A stretch of 64,000 nucleotides of DNA from an uncultured Clostridium sp. GTDB taxonomy: Bacteria > Bacillota > Clostridia > TANB77 > CAG-508. Of the stretch, positions 9,115 through 17,703 are shown piece by piece (positions within the stretch are counted from its first letter, which is position 1; each line of letters starts with the position of its first letter). The notes beneath the pieces were generated by a model. The model ran no database searches. It was not told where the DNA came from and saw only the letters and a program-made list of their open reading frames with translations. The position numbers and the translations under genes were made by a program. The stretch is taken from NCBI GenBank assembly GCA_947647595.1, contig CANSKZ010000001.1, forward strand, positions 262,912 through 326,911. The letters run 5' to 3'.

Positions 9115-10287
9115 ATGCCAAATCTAATTACATTAACAGGTCCTTCTGGATGTGGAAAAAGTGAAATTATGAAAATTATGGTTCAAGTAAATCCACGATG
9201 TAAAATTTTGCCTAAGTTTACTACGCGTCCAAGAAGAAAAGACGACGATGAAAGTATTATTACAGTAGATGAAATTCCGCCAGAATGTGATTATGTTTAT
9301 GAACAATATGGTGAAAAATATGGAATTTCTTCTCGTATGTTATTACAATATTTGCAAGAAGGATACATACCAACACTGATTGTAAATGATGCAAAAACAA
9401 TAGAAAAATTACAGAGAAAATTTGGTATTAGTATGAAATCTTACTTTATTCATCGAGAAAAGCCAAGTCGTGAAAAATTAATTGAAATTTTTAATAAAAC
9501 AAGAGGCATACCTAATCCAAAAGATATCGAAGAAAGATATGAAGTAGCTAAGCAAATATATACTATGTATACAGATAACATAGGATTATTTGATAATATT
9601 ATTTTAAATACAGCAGAAGGATTTGAGGAAGTAACCAATATTGTAAAACAACTTTTTGATACATCTTCAACACAAATGAGATTATCAGGGGTATCTGCTA
9701 ATAAAATTTTTGTCATTGCGGGAAGTCCAGGTTTTGGAAAAAAAATTTTAATACAAGGTGCAAATCGTGTAGGCGTTTTGCAAATTCCAAAACATGCGGA
9801 TCGAGATAGAAATCCAAGTGATGGACCAGAAATGATTTTTAAAGATGACCCAAGATATCATTTAAAGGATTGCAAGCTTCAATATAAAAATTTTGGAAAC
9901 AATTATGGAATTGATGTTTTACCAATTTGGCAAAACTTAATTATGACAGATAAAAATCAAATGTTAACATGTAGTAAAGTAGAGACATTACGAGATTTAA
10001 AAGCGATATTTGGTGAAGCGATTATTTCAATTTATGTTCATTCTGAAATGAATATTGAAGAATATATTAAAGCGGAGCAACAAAAGGGAAGTAGTATAGA
10101 ATATATTCAAAATAGGGCAAATGAATATTATACGGCTCACCAAAATTATGCAGAACATTTTACAGAATATGACAAATCTTTCATTTATACAGGAAGCGAA
10201 AGAGAATTAATGATGCAATTAGCAGGAGTTATGGGATATTTAAATCAAAAAGTCAATCAATCAATGAAAGGAGAAGCAAGAGGTTAA
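9115..10287 (+). CDS. Protein with two guanylate-kinase-like P-loop domains
   Basis: 390 aa. Domain 1 (about 1-190) has a good Walker A GPSGCGKS at residue 9 and the guanylate-kinase segment KFTTRPRR that contacts GMP phosphate. Domain 2 (about 195-385) repeats the plan with a modified P-loop, GSPGFGKK, and HADRDRNPSDGPE in place of TTRPRR. Tandem duplication with divergence of the second copy is likely, and the second domain may have lost activity. Normal Gmk is about 200 aa and single-domain, so this is probably not the housekeeping enzyme. It overlaps the Nudix gene by 1 bp (TAATG), so the two are coupled. Confidence 0.65.
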   Translation: MPNLITLTGPSGCGKSEIMKIMVQVNPRCKILPKFTTRPRRKDDDESIITVDEIPPECDYVYEQYGEKYGISSRMLLQYLQEGYIPTLIVNDAKTIEKLQRKFGISMKSYFIHREKPSREKLIEIFNKTRGIPNPKDIEERYEVAKQIYTMYTDNIGLFDNIILNTAEGFEEVTNIVKQLFDTSSTQMRLSGVSANKIFVIAGSPGFGKKILIQGANRVGVLQIPKHADRDRNPSDGPEMIFKDDPRYHLKDCKLQYKNFGNNYGIDVLPIWQNLIMTDKNQMLTCSKVETLRDLKAIFGEAIISIYVHSEMNIEEYIKAEQQKGSSIEYIQNRANEYYTAHQNYAEHFTEYDKSFIYTGSERELMMQLAGVMGYLNQKVNQSMKGEARG

Positions 10288-10826
10288 TGGAGAAAATTGA
10301 TGTGTTAAATGAAAAGGGAGAAAAAACAGGAGAAGTTGTTTCCAGAGAAGAGGTACATAGATTAGGTTTATGGCATAAATGTGTGCATATATGGATTGTA
10401 AATCACAAAGGAGAAATTTTATTACAAAAAAGAAGTCCACAAAAAGCAACCAATCCCAATAAATGGACTACAGCAACATCTGGTCATTTATCGGCTGGAG
10501 ATTCCAGCACAGAAGGTGCGATGCGCGAATTAAGTGAAGAAATTGGATTAAATGTGAATGAAAATGAGTTAGAATATTTGTTTACTGTAAAAGAAAGTGA
10601 TGTCAATAATAACCCCAAAAAACAAATCATAGAAAAAGAATTCACTGATGTTTATTTAATTCGAAAAGATATTGCGATTGCCAACTTAAAATTGCAAGAG
10701 GAAGAAGTGTCAAGCGTAAAATGGTTTTCGCCAGATGAATTTAAAAAAATGGTCATAGAAAATGATGAAAATTTGGTTTCTCACAGAGAAATGCAAATGA
10801 AAATAATCGAGATTTTAGGAATATAA
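10287..10826 (+). CDS. Nudix hydrolase, isopentenyl-diphosphate-isomerase-like
   Basis: 179 aa. A Nudix box is visible at about residues 67-89 (GHLSAGDSSTEGAMRELSEE), with Asp at the first conserved Glu position and REL-EE intact. The N-terminal sequence (LNEKGEKTGEVV, HRLGLWHKCVHIW) matches the Idi/YfcD-like Nudix subgroup. Those proteins hydrolyse nucleoside or isoprenoid diphosphates; the substrate cannot be told here. Translation is coupled to the tandem guanylate-kinase-like protein, which hints at nucleotide metabolism. Confidence 0.8.
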   Translation: MEKIDVLNEKGEKTGEVVSREEVHRLGLWHKCVHIWIVNHKGEILLQKRSPQKATNPNKWTTATSGHLSAGDSSTEGAMRELSEEIGLNVNENELEYLFTVKESDVNNNPKKQIIEKEFTDVYLIRKDIAIANLKLQEEEVSSVKWFSPDEFKKMVIENDENLVSHREMQMKIIEILGI

Positions 10827-10831
10827 TCCAA

Positions 10832-10856
10832 AGGCGACAATCTGTCGTCTTTTTTA
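10832..10856 (+). terminator. Terminator after the Nudix gene
   Basis: A GGCGACA-ATC-TGTCGTC hairpin followed by six T. Confidence 0.75.
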
Positions 10857-10874
10857 GATTATTTCTCAAATCTC

Positions 10875-10903
10875 TTGTCAAAAAAGCTTCCGAATGATAC
10901 AAT
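10875..10903 (+). promoter_or_regulatory. dapL promoter
   Basis: TTGTCA at 10875-10880, 17 bp, TACAAT at 10898-10903. Confidence 0.65.
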
Positions 10904-10967
10904 TAATAAAATAAAAATAATAATTTGTTTTTTCCGAAATACAATTCTATAAGAAAGAAGGTAAACT

Positions 10968-12200
10968 ATGATTAAAATTAACGAGAATTTTTTAGAACTA
11001 CAAGATAGTTATTTATTTTCTACCATTGCCAAAAAGGTGGCAGATTTTCAAAGTAAAAATCCAGATAAAAAAATTATCAAATTAGGAATCGGAGATGTGA
11101 CAAGACCCATTGTTCCAGCTGTAGTAGAAGCCATGAAAAAAGCTGTAGATGAAATGGGAGAACAAGAGACGTTTCGCGGTTATGGTCCAGAACAAGGTTA
11201 TGAATTTTTAAGAGAAAAAATTGTAGAAATGGATTATCAAAAACGAGGCGTACAAATTAATCCAGACGAAATTTTTGTTTCAGATGGTGCCAAATGTGAT
11301 TGTGGCAATATTGGTGATATTTTAGGAATCGATAATATTGTTGCCATTACAGATCCAGTATATCCTGTTTATTTAGATACCAATGTTATGACAGGAAGAG
11401 CTGGAAAATATGACTTAGAAAAAGGGGTGTATGAAAACATAATTTATATGCCAGCGATTGCGGAAAATAATTTCATTCCAGATTTTCCAGAAAAAGCACC
11501 AGACATGATTTATTTGTGTCTGCCAAACAATCCAACTGGAACAACTTTGACAAAATCAGAATTGAAAAAATGGGTAGATTATGCCAAGAAAAATAAATCA
11601 CTTATTTTATTTGACAGCGCCTATGAAGCTTTTATCAGCCAAGAAGATGTACCGCACACCATTTACGAAATCGAAGGTGCCAAAGAAGTGGCAATCGAAT
11701 TCAGAAGTTTTTCGAAAACGGCAGGATTTACAGGAATTCGATGTGCTTATACAGTAGTTCCAAAGGAATTGAAAGGATATACGAAGAGTGGAGAAGAAAT
11801 TTCGCTGAATCATTTGTGGAATCGACGTCATGGCACAAAATTTAATGGCGTTTCGTATCCTGTACAACGTGCCGCAGAGGCTATTTATTCGGAAGAAGGA
11901 CAAAAGCAAATTAAAGAAAATATTCAGTATTATATGGAAAATGCAAAGATTATCAAAGAAGGTTTGAAAGAGGCTGGCTTTGAAGTATTTGGTGGCGTAA
12001 ATGCACCATATATTTGGTTAAAAGTACCACAAGGAATGAAATCTTGGGAATTTTTTGACGAATTACTAACTAAAGCCAATGTTGTTGGAACGCCAGGTGT
12101 AGGATTTGGACCAAGTGGGGAAGGATATTTCCGTTTGACAGCTTTTGGAACGAGAGAAAATACAATAGAAGCTATGGAAAAAATTAAGAAAAATATTTAG
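10968..12200 (+). CDS. dapL: LL-diaminopimelate aminotransferase
   Basis: 410 aa class I PLP aminotransferase converting tetrahydrodipicolinate directly to LL-DAP (EC 2.6.1.83). The DapL N-terminus ([13 protein letters not shown]) and GIGDVTRP are present, with PNNPTGT and the PLP lysine in [10 protein letters not shown]. Length is normal for DapL. It supplies lysine and meso-DAP precursor, so the cell probably makes DAP, which is relevant to the unusual DQVR motif in the nearby MurE. AAGAAAGAAGG lies upstream of the ATG; own promoter. Confidence 0.95.
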   Translation: MIKINENFLELQDSYLFSTIAKKVADFQSKNPDKKIIKLGIGDVTRPIVPAVVEAMKKAVDEMGEQETFRGYGPEQGYEFLREKIVEMDYQKRGVQINPDEIFVSDGAKCDCGNIGDILGIDNIVAITDPVYPVYLDTNVMTGRAGKYDLEKGVYENIIYMPAIAENNFIPDFPEKAPDMIYLCLPNNPTGTTLTKSELKKWVDYAKKNKSLILFDSAYEAFISQEDVPHTIYEIEGAKEVAIEFRSFSKTAGFTGIRCAYTVVPKELKGYTKSGEEISLNHLWNRRHGTKFNGVSYPVQRAAEAIYSEEGQKQIKENIQYYMENAKIIKEGLKEAGFEVFGGVNAPYIWLKVPQGMKSWEFFDELLTKANVVGTPGVGFGPSGEGYFRLTAFGTRENTIEAMEKIKKNI

Positions 12201-12218
12201 TTTTCTAGCGAATGTAAA

Positions 12219-12247
12219 TTGACAAAATTCCATTCGTGTGTTATAAA
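12219..12247 (+). promoter_or_regulatory. Promoter of the orphan gene at 12314
   Basis: TTGACA at 12219-12224, 17 bp, TATAAA at 12242-12247. Confidence 0.65.
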
Positions 12248-12313
12248 TATTACAAATAGGTAGGAGCCTAATTTAGTAATAAAAGTTAATTGGCAAAATA
12301 AGGAGGAGACAAA

Positions 12314-12898
12314 ATGGGGACGATGTTAGACAAGGCATTGGAAAATTCCAAGCGAGTTAAAAGAGAATTTATAGAACAAAAATTCCGCAACTTTATGGAA
12401 AAACGGTTTGAGGAAAAATTAAAAAAAGTGCAAGAATGGAAAAAAGAAGGCGAAGTGTGTGATATCACAACGGAGGAGGTCGGATTTGTAAATCAGTTTA
12501 TCAAAGAAGGAAAACGGTTAGGTTTTTTTCTATCGAAAATACCTGGCGAGAAAATTCAAATTGTGATTCCTCCCTATGAGAGCGGAGAAATGACTAAAGC
12601 TCAAGCAATGTTACGAGAATTTAATTACAAGTTGGAAGCAAGAAGAGAAGAAGAAAGGGAATTAGCCCAGAAGATATCAAAAGAAATTTTCGGTAAAATT
12701 AAAGAGGGAAATTTTCAAGAAGATGGGATGTTTTTTAGAAAGTACCATTTTACTATAAAGAATTGTTTTCTAGAACCTTCTTCATCAAAAGTTTTCGACG
12801 AAGCGTTGCAGAAGATTATAGAAAAAGAGGGATTTTGCGAAATCAGATTTTTGAAGGGTGACTATCATTTATTTGCGAATAAACCGAAAAAGTCTTGA
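12314..12898 (+). CDS. Orphan charged coiled-coil protein (contains in-frame CGG)
   Basis: 194 aa; AAGGAGGAG precedes ATG. Highly charged, with predicted helices and coiled coil at residues 5-50 and 90-130; no signal peptide or membrane segment. No family recognised. It is one of the few genes here with in-frame CGG read straight through (codons 31 and 68). Shifting at either would end translation quickly, so CGG must be decodable here if the gene is real. Confidence 0.55.
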   Translation: MGTMLDKALENSKRVKREFIEQKFRNFMEKRFEEKLKKVQEWKKEGEVCDITTEEVGFVNQFIKEGKRLGFFLSKIPGEKIQIVIPPYESGEMTKAQAMLREFNYKLEARREEERELAQKISKEIFGKIKEGNFQEDGMFFRKYHFTIKNCFLEPSSSKVFDEALQKIIEKEGFCEIRFLKGDYHLFANKPKKS

Positions 12899-12916
12899 GT
12901 TTTTAATTGTTAAGAA

Positions 12917-12954
12917 TTTTAAAGGTAGATACTGAGAGGTATCTACCTTTAAAA
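12917..12954. terminator. Long perfect hairpin
   Basis: TTTTAAAGGTAGATAC (12917-12932) and its exact complement at 12939-12954 form a 16-bp stem with a 6-nt loop. The T-run is inside the stem rather than after it, so the terminator role is probable but atypical. Confidence 0.6.
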
Positions 12955-13022
12955 TAGAAATAAAGATTTTAGAGTGGATAATACAATATGTTATCCATCC
13001 AAATTAGATAAAGGAGAATAAA

Positions 13023-13587
13023 ATGAAAAAAGTATTATTAATGCATGGTTACAATGGAATTCCACCTATGTTTTATTGGTTAAAACAAGAACTTGAAAAA
13101 TTAGAATATACAGTAATCATGTCAGATTTACCAACACAGGAAAGTGTAAGATATTGCATTTGGAAACAGGAATTTGAGAAGATAAAAGAAAATTTTAGAG
13201 AAGAAATAATTGTAATTGCGCATTCCATACGGAAATCCATTTTTAATAAAATATGTAAAGGAAAGAAATTTGAATGTAAAATTATATATTGGACTTGCTG
13301 GATTTAGTGATATATACCAAAAAGAAGGGAGAGAGGATTTATATGAAGCAGTCAAGAATATGAATCCATCCCAAGAAGAAATCGATTATTTTGTCCAAAA
13401 TGTAAAAAAGAGATATTGTATTTATAGTGATAATGACCACATTGTGCCTTTTGATATTTTGCAAAAACATGTTAAAAATATAGATGCGATTGGCTATATG
13501 ATTCCCAATATAGGGCATATGGGAAGGAAAAGTAATTTGAAAGAAATACCAGAAGTTTTGGAAGTGATAAAAGAAAATGGAATATAA
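13023..13587 (+). CDS. RBBP9/YdeN-type alpha/beta hydrolase, read through a +1 shift at CGG
   Basis: 187 aa if the C at 13230 is skipped; 94 aa in the zero frame. The N-terminus KKVLLMHGYNG is followed by WKQEFE and the nucleophile elbow, which becomes AHSIGNPFLIKYV after the shift (Ser nucleophile in H-S-I-G). Then come YSDNDHIVPF (acid) and IGHMG (catalytic His). The whole protein fits the small RBBP9-type serine hydrolases. The zero-frame codon 70 is CGG (13230-13232), exactly at the conserved glycine of the nucleophile elbow. Confidence 0.75.
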
Positions 13588-13641
13588 TCATTTAGAAAAA
13601 TATTAAAGGAAAAGTAAAATAAAGTGTAAATAGCGGAAAAC

Positions 13642-13676
13642 CCTAGGTAGGACATATGGATTGTCCATACCCAAGG
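13642..13676 (-). terminator. Hairpin terminator for the 13690 gene
   Basis: On the minus strand CCTTGGGTATGGACA pairs imperfectly with TGTCCTACCTAGG, followed by GTTTTCC. Confidence 0.5.
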
Positions 13677-13689
13677 TTCTTGAAGTGAA

Positions 13690-13941
13690 TTATACTTCCT
13701 GTTCCTGCAGAGATTCTTCCGCCAATTCACGCCAATATCGGTCTTCATAATAGATAGCATACTTTAATTCTTCAATTTGCTTTTTTCCTGATATATCAAG
13801 AGCAAAGGCAATTTGCTCTACAGCTATAGAAGAGACTATTCCGTTAATAACTTCTACGGATTGAATCAAAGAATTATCTGCTCTATCGAAGACATCTACC
13901 TGTTGTGTTGCAGAGTTGAACCGTAAATAATAAGCTTTCAT
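13690..13941 (-). CDS. Small soluble hypothetical protein (contains in-frame CGG)
   Basis: 83 aa from the ATG at 13941-13939, with AAGGAG 9 bp upstream; a TTG two codons earlier is less likely. Acidic, no membrane segment, no family recognised. Codon 7 is CGG (YYLRFN) and is read in frame, since a shift there would stop within a few codons. Confidence 0.5.
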   Translation of the reverse strand: MKAYYLRFNSATQQVDVFDRADNSLIQSVEVINGIVSSIAVEQIAFALDISGKKQIEELKYAIYYEDRYWRELAEESLQEQEV

Positions 13942-14093
13942 ATACAAAATCTCCTTTACCTTATGATAATTTTATTATAACATAAAATTTACATAAAGTC
14001 AAATAATCATTTGTTTTTGCACTACTAATAAAAATATCAGTCATTATTAAAAAGGGTCAATAAGAAAAATATGACCTCTACTAAAATAAAAGA

Positions 14094-14123
14094 AAAGCAG
14101 TAATCGAAATAGGTTACCGCTTT
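14094..14123 (-). terminator. Terminator of the rplM-rpsI operon
   Basis: On the minus strand AAAGCGGTAA pairs with TTACTGCTTT, followed by a T-rich stretch. Confidence 0.7.
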
Positions 14124-14163
14124 ATATATAGTTTTTTGAAATTTTGCCCAAAAGGGCTCTTTT

Positions 14164-14565
14164 CTATCTTTTTGAAAATTGAGGAGCTTTTCTAGCTTTC
14201 TTCAATCCATATTTCTTTCTTTCTTTCATACGAGGATCTCTTGTTAAGAATCCAGCATGTTTTAAATTTGGACGTAATTCAGAATTTGCTTCGCATAATG
14301 CTCTTGCAATTCCGTGTCTGATTGCTCCTGCTTGACCAGTAAATCCACCACCAGCTACAGTACAAATAACATCATATTTTCCAGCTGTATTGGTTACAGC
14401 AAATGGTTGATTTACAATAACTTTTAATATTTCAGTTCCAAAATATTCGCCTAAATCTTTTCCATTTACAGTTATTTTTCCAGTTCCTGCCATTAATCTA
14501 ACGCGAGCAATTGATTTTTTTCTACGACCAGTTCCTAAAAATACTATATTTTCTTTTTTTGCCAT
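14164..14565 (-). CDS. rpsI: 30S ribosomal protein S9
   Basis: 133 aa. It has the S9 hallmarks [14 protein letters not shown] at the N-terminus, [19 protein letters not shown] in the middle and the basic tail ending FSKR that reaches the P-site tRNA. It follows rplM by one base, the standard L13-S9 operon. Confidence 0.97.
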   Translation of the reverse strand: MAKKENIVFLGTGRRKKSIARVRLMAGTGKITVNGKDLGEYFGTEILKVIVNQPFAVTNTAGKYDVICTVAGGGFTGQAGAIRHGIARALCEANSELRPNLKHAGFLTRDPRMKERKKYGLKKARKAPQFSKR

Positions 14566-14566
14566 A

Positions 14567-15004
14567 TTATTTTACCTCCCAAACTTCTGGTTTTTGAGCA
14601 ATATTTTCATGTTCACTACCTGCATAAACTCGAACATGTGTAATTTGTTTTCTACCAAGTTTTGTATGAGGTAACATTCCTTTAACAGCCATATACATTG
14701 CTCTTTCTGGCTTTGTATCCATCATCACACGAGCAGTGGTTTCTTTCATACCACCAATGTATCCAGAGTGATGTCTATAAACTTTTTGATCTAATTTATG
14801 ACCTGTGAAAACAGCGTCTTTACAATTTATAATAATAACATAATCTCCACAATCCGCATTTGGTGTGAAAGTTGGTTTATGTTTTCCACGTAATAATTTA
14901 GCAGCTTCTGTAGCAGTTCTACCAAGGGGACGATTTGCCGCATCAATTACGTACCATTTTTTTTCGATTTCGCCTTTTTTTGGGCTATAAGTAGTATTAT
15001 TCAT
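14567..15004 (-). CDS. rplM: 50S ribosomal protein L13
   Basis: 145 aa from the ATG at 15004-15002, preceded by GGAGGG; an upstream in-frame TTG lacks a ribosome site. Conserved segments are [30 protein letters not shown]-like ([10 protein letters not shown]) and [12 protein letters not shown]. First gene of the rplM-rpsI operon. Confidence 0.97.
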   Translation of the reverse strand: MNNTTYSPKKGEIEKKWYVIDAANRPLGRTATEAAKLLRGKHKPTFTPNADCGDYVIIINCKDAVFTGHKLDQKVYRHHSGYIGGMKETTARVMMDTKPERAMYMAVKGMLPHTKLGRKQITHVRVYAGSEHENIAQKPEVWEVK

Positions 15005-15172
15005 GGTAAAATATACCCTCCATTTCAAATTTTTTATTCTTTTATCTTAAAAATTTTAAGTTGCTAAGACAGAAAACTTTAAGATTCTCATGATTTATAA
15101 TAGTTTTTTATTTAAAATAATTTTAATCTACCGGGGAGAAGATAAAAATTATTTTAAACCTATTATAAATTG
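15005..15172 (-). promoter_or_regulatory. Structured leader of rplM-rpsI
   Basis: The transcript from the promoter below has a leader of about 165 nt. It contains a long hairpin in which TAAAATAATTTT and AAAATTATTTTA close a loop with CTCCCCGG. This could be an autoregulatory L13-type leader of the kind known in low-GC Firmicutes; I infer that from position and structure only. Confidence 0.45.
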
Positions 15173-15179
15173 CTTTACT

Positions 15180-15208
15180 ATTTTAATATAGTTTTGATAA
15201 AAAGTCAA
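15180..15208 (-). promoter_or_regulatory. rplM-rpsI promoter
   Basis: On the minus strand TTGACT (15208-15203), 17 bp, TAAAAT (15185-15180). Confidence 0.65.
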
Positions 15209-15226
15209 GTAATTTGGAGAAAAAAG

Positions 15227-15255
15227 TTGCAAAAAATGGATTTTTTTGTTATAAT
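15227..15255 (+). promoter_or_regulatory. Promoter of the small membrane protein gene at 15332
   Basis: TTGCAA at 15227-15232, 17 bp, TATAAT at 15250-15255. It diverges from the rplM promoter. Confidence 0.65.
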
Positions 15256-15331
15256 AAATTGAGTAACAATATCAATATAGAATAAGTGCCGAAAACTAAA
15301 TAGGTACGATACACGAAAGGAAGGAAAGACA

Positions 15332-15688
15332 ATGCGGAAACGAAAAAATTTTTTTACTAAATCCATGAATGGCGTGATGGTTGCAATTCTAATCATCAAC
15401 ATAATATTAATACAATATTATGGGCAACAAAAGAAATTCTATGAAGAAAGGATGCAGCAGTTAGAACAGGAATATAGGATAGTTCCTACATATAATATTG
15501 GGGAAAAACCGATACAAGGGAGATATTATATATTTTTTGTAGGAAATTCAGAGGCAAGAAGGGAAGCCTTTTTGGAGGCTCTGAAAAAACAGGAAGAAAT
15601 GAGAAAAAATCAAATGCGCCAAGTGTTTGATTCCATTGCGCAAGAAAAAGAAGAAATTCCCTTGAAAGAGTTTTTGGGAGTCGAGTAG
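15332..15688 (+). CDS. Small membrane-anchored coiled-coil protein, cluster member 1
   Basis: 118 aa; AAAGGAAGGAAAG precedes ATG. A basic N-terminus (MRKRKNFFTKS) leads into one membrane helix (about 15-33). Then comes an outside or cytosolic helical region, and the end matches the neighbouring paralogue (EIPLKEFLGVE versus ISQEEFLGK). Codon 2 is CGG. No known family. The three-gene cluster looks locally duplicated; function unknown. Confidence 0.55.
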   Translation: MRKRKNFFTKSMNGVMVAILIINIILIQYYGQQKKFYEERMQQLEQEYRIVPTYNIGEKPIQGRYYIFFVGNSEARREAFLEALKKQEEMRKNQMRQVFDSIAQEKEEIPLKEFLGVE

Positions 15689-15689
15689 T

Positions 15690-16098
15690 GTAGATTGTTA
15701 AAACCTTACGTCAGCTAATGACGAAAGGTTTTTTTCTATTTTGCAAAAAATACAATCTAAGCTATTTTCTAAAAAAGTAAAGATAAATGACTAGAAATTA
15801 ATTTTAATGGAGAGAAGGCATTTTTTTGAATTTTTTAGAGGTATAAAATAGTATGATATCAAGAAAATAACTTTTTGTGTGAAGCACTAGAATGGACGAG
15901 AAGGCACTTTTTTTAAAAAAGTAGACATAAATTCATAAAAAGAGGATAAATGTCCTTAAATGCATTAAATCTTAATAAAAAAGCTTGCAAAAGATTGAAT
16001 TTTATGTTAATATAATATAGTAATTTATTAATTTTAGGTTCAAGTGGCTAAAGATAATTGCCACGAAACACACTATTTATAAAGAAAGGAAGGAAAAA
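15690..16098 (+). repeat. Tandem duplicated intergenic unit, copy 1 (about 400 bp)
   Basis: This stretch and 16441-16850 are clearly homologous along their whole length. Shared blocks in the same order: a terminator hairpin AACCTT-CGTCA-TGACG-AAGGTT, CTATTTTGCAAAAAATACAA, TAAAGATAAATGACTA, AATTTTTTAGAGG, AATGGACGAGAAGG, a promoter TTGCAA-17-TAATAT, and TCAAGTGGCTAA-GATAATTGCCAC before the ribosome site. No gene was seen within it. The hairpin TGGC...GCCA near the end is conserved, which suggests a leader element. Confidence 0.8.
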
Positions 16099-16440
16099 AT
16101 GCGGAAAAAAATATTAGTATTTGAATTTTGTATATGTTTAATATCGGTAGTTCTTGTAATACTAATAAAAGAAATGACGTATTCTCAACGATGCCCTGAT
16201 ATTGAAGAGATTAAAAGAAGTGTGGCTGAGATAGAAAGAAGATTGTCTGAGGTGGAAAGACGGGTGTATGGTAGAGAAGGAGTAGATGAATATCTGAGAA
16301 GAATGAAAGAAGAAGCAGAAGAAAAAAGAGTTGCTCAGATGCATGAAATTTTTGAATCATTAGAACCTCAAAAATATATTAGTCAGGAAGAGTTTTTGGG
16401 AAAATCCGATAGTGAAGAGAAAAATCCCTTTTTACAGTAG
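16099..16440 (+). CDS. Small membrane-anchored coiled-coil protein, cluster member 2
   Basis: 113 aa. The layout is like the 15332 gene: a short MRKK start, a membrane helix (5-22), a charged coiled coil (30-75) and a C-terminal EEFLGK. ATG is followed directly by CGG, and codon 55 is another CGG (RRVYG). The identical GAAAGGAAGGA ribosome region and homologous upstream DNA show local duplication. Function unknown. Confidence 0.55.
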   Translation: MRKKILVFEFCICLISVVLVILIKEMTYSQRCPDIEEIKRSVAEIERRLSEVERRVYGREGVDEYLRRMKEEAEEKRVAQMHEIFESLEPQKYISQEEFLGKSDSEEKNPFLQ

Positions 16441-16850
16441 TGCTGAATGAAAAACCTTGCGTCAGCTGATGACGCGAGGTTTTTTCTATTTTGCAAAAAA
16501 TACAATTTAAGCTATTTTTCTGAAAAGGTAAAGATAAATGACTAAAAATTCATTTCAATAGCAATAAGGTATTTTTTTGAATTTTTTAGAGGCATAAAAT
16601 AGTATCATATCAAAAAAAATAACTTTTTGCATGAAGTGTTAAAATGGACGAGAAGGTGTCTTTTAGAAGTGGCAGACATAAATCATAAAAAGAGGGGGAA
16701 ATGTCTTTAAATGTATTAAATTTAGAGAAAAAGCTTGCAAAAGATTGAATTTTATGTTAATATAATACAGTAATTCATTAATTTTAGATTCAAGTGGCTA
16801 AGGATAATTGCCACAAAACACACTATTTATAAAGAAAGGAAGGATAAAGT
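16441..16850 (+). repeat. Tandem duplicated intergenic unit, copy 2
   Basis: Homologous to 15690-16098, with scattered substitutions and small indels. It keeps the terminator hairpin (AACCTTGCGTCA / TGACGCGAGGTT), the promoter and the TCAAGTGGCTAAGGATAATTG leader block. Confidence 0.8.
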
Positions 16851-17450
16851 ATGAACAAAAGTTCACAAAAAAGCAAAGACAACATCCAAGAAAAGGAGGA
16901 ACGGAAAAGGACTGAAAAATTTATAGCAGGATACATAAGGGTAGCAGGTGTTTTCTGTTTGGTTGTTATTTCACTTTTTGTAGGATTCGCTGTTGGACAA
17001 AAAAAGCAAGTATCAGCAGTGGAAGATGAAATTGAAGCGATAAAGCAAGAAGCTAATGCAAAAATTGAGACATTTGAAAAAAAAGCATTACAAGACTGTG
17101 CTGAGGAAAAATATCAGATGCTTGAGGAATGTTTTGAAAATCGTGAAAAAGTTCGAAGAGGAGAAGAAATAAGTTTTTCTTATGAAACACTCAAAATGGA
17201 CGGTATTCCTTTTCCAGAGCTGGATTTTTTTGACGATTCGGTTGATGATGCTAAAATCTTAAAATATGTTGAGGAATTAAAAGAGATTGCTGAAAAGTAT
17301 CCTTTATCTTCAGATATAAATGGTAGTGTTATTCATTATCTGGAGAGGATTGAAAAAGAGCTGAAGGAGAACATACAGAAGGTGGAAACGTTTGAAGTAA
17401 TATGGGAAATTAAAGAACAATGTAATAAGAATAGAGATATTTGGTATTGA
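16851..17450 (+). CDS. Membrane-anchored helical protein, cluster member 3
   Basis: 199 aa. A charged N-terminus (1-25) is followed by a membrane helix (30-50) and a long helical region (55-199) with coiled-coil character and a few cysteines. It shares its leader and promoter with the 16099 gene but not its C-terminal sequence. Codon 18 is CGG (EERKRT), read in frame. No family recognised. Confidence 0.55.
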   Translation: MNKSSQKSKDNIQEKEERKRTEKFIAGYIRVAGVFCLVVISLFVGFAVGQKKQVSAVEDEIEAIKQEANAKIETFEKKALQDCAEEKYQMLEECFENREKVRRGEEISFSYETLKMDGIPFPELDFFDDSVDDAKILKYVEELKEIAEKYPLSSDINGSVIHYLERIEKELKENIQKVETFEVIWEIKEQCNKNRDIWY

Positions 17451-17471
17451 GATTGATAGTGTGTTTTAAAG

Positions 17472-17508
17472 AAACGGTTGTGCGATTAATGCACAACCGT
17501 TTTCAATT
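17472..17508 (+). terminator. Terminator after the small-protein cluster
   Basis: AAACGGTTGTGC pairs with GCACAACCGTTT across a 7-nt loop. Confidence 0.8.
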
Positions 17509-17531
17509 TAGAAAAATTTGTAAAAATTTTC

Positions 17532-17560
17532 TTGACAAATTAAATAAATCATGTTAAAAT
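17532..17560 (+). promoter_or_regulatory. infC-rpmI-rplT promoter
   Basis: TTGACA at 17532-17537, 17 bp, TAAAAT at 17555-17560. Confidence 0.75.
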
Positions 17561-17566
17561 AATAAC

Positions 17567-17690
17567 TGTTCTTAAGAAGAAGTATCCACTTCTCACCTTA
17601 TGCCAACAAGGTTGTAAGGTTAAAATACCAATTTTATATTGCTATTTTATTGTGGATTTGACTTTTTTAAGAAAGTCATTTTTTTTATTG
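17567..17690 (+). promoter_or_regulatory. L20-type ribosomal leader with attenuator
   Basis: The leader carries CTTCTCACCTTATGCCAACA and GGTTGTAAGGTT, the conserved core of the Firmicute L20 leader. A terminator hairpin follows at 17660-17688 (GACTTTTTT / AAAGTC plus T-run). In Bacillus, L20 binds such a leader and causes premature termination. Position and sequence support the same autoregulation here. Confidence 0.8.
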
Positions 17691-17703
17691 ATGGAGGTGT
17701 TTT

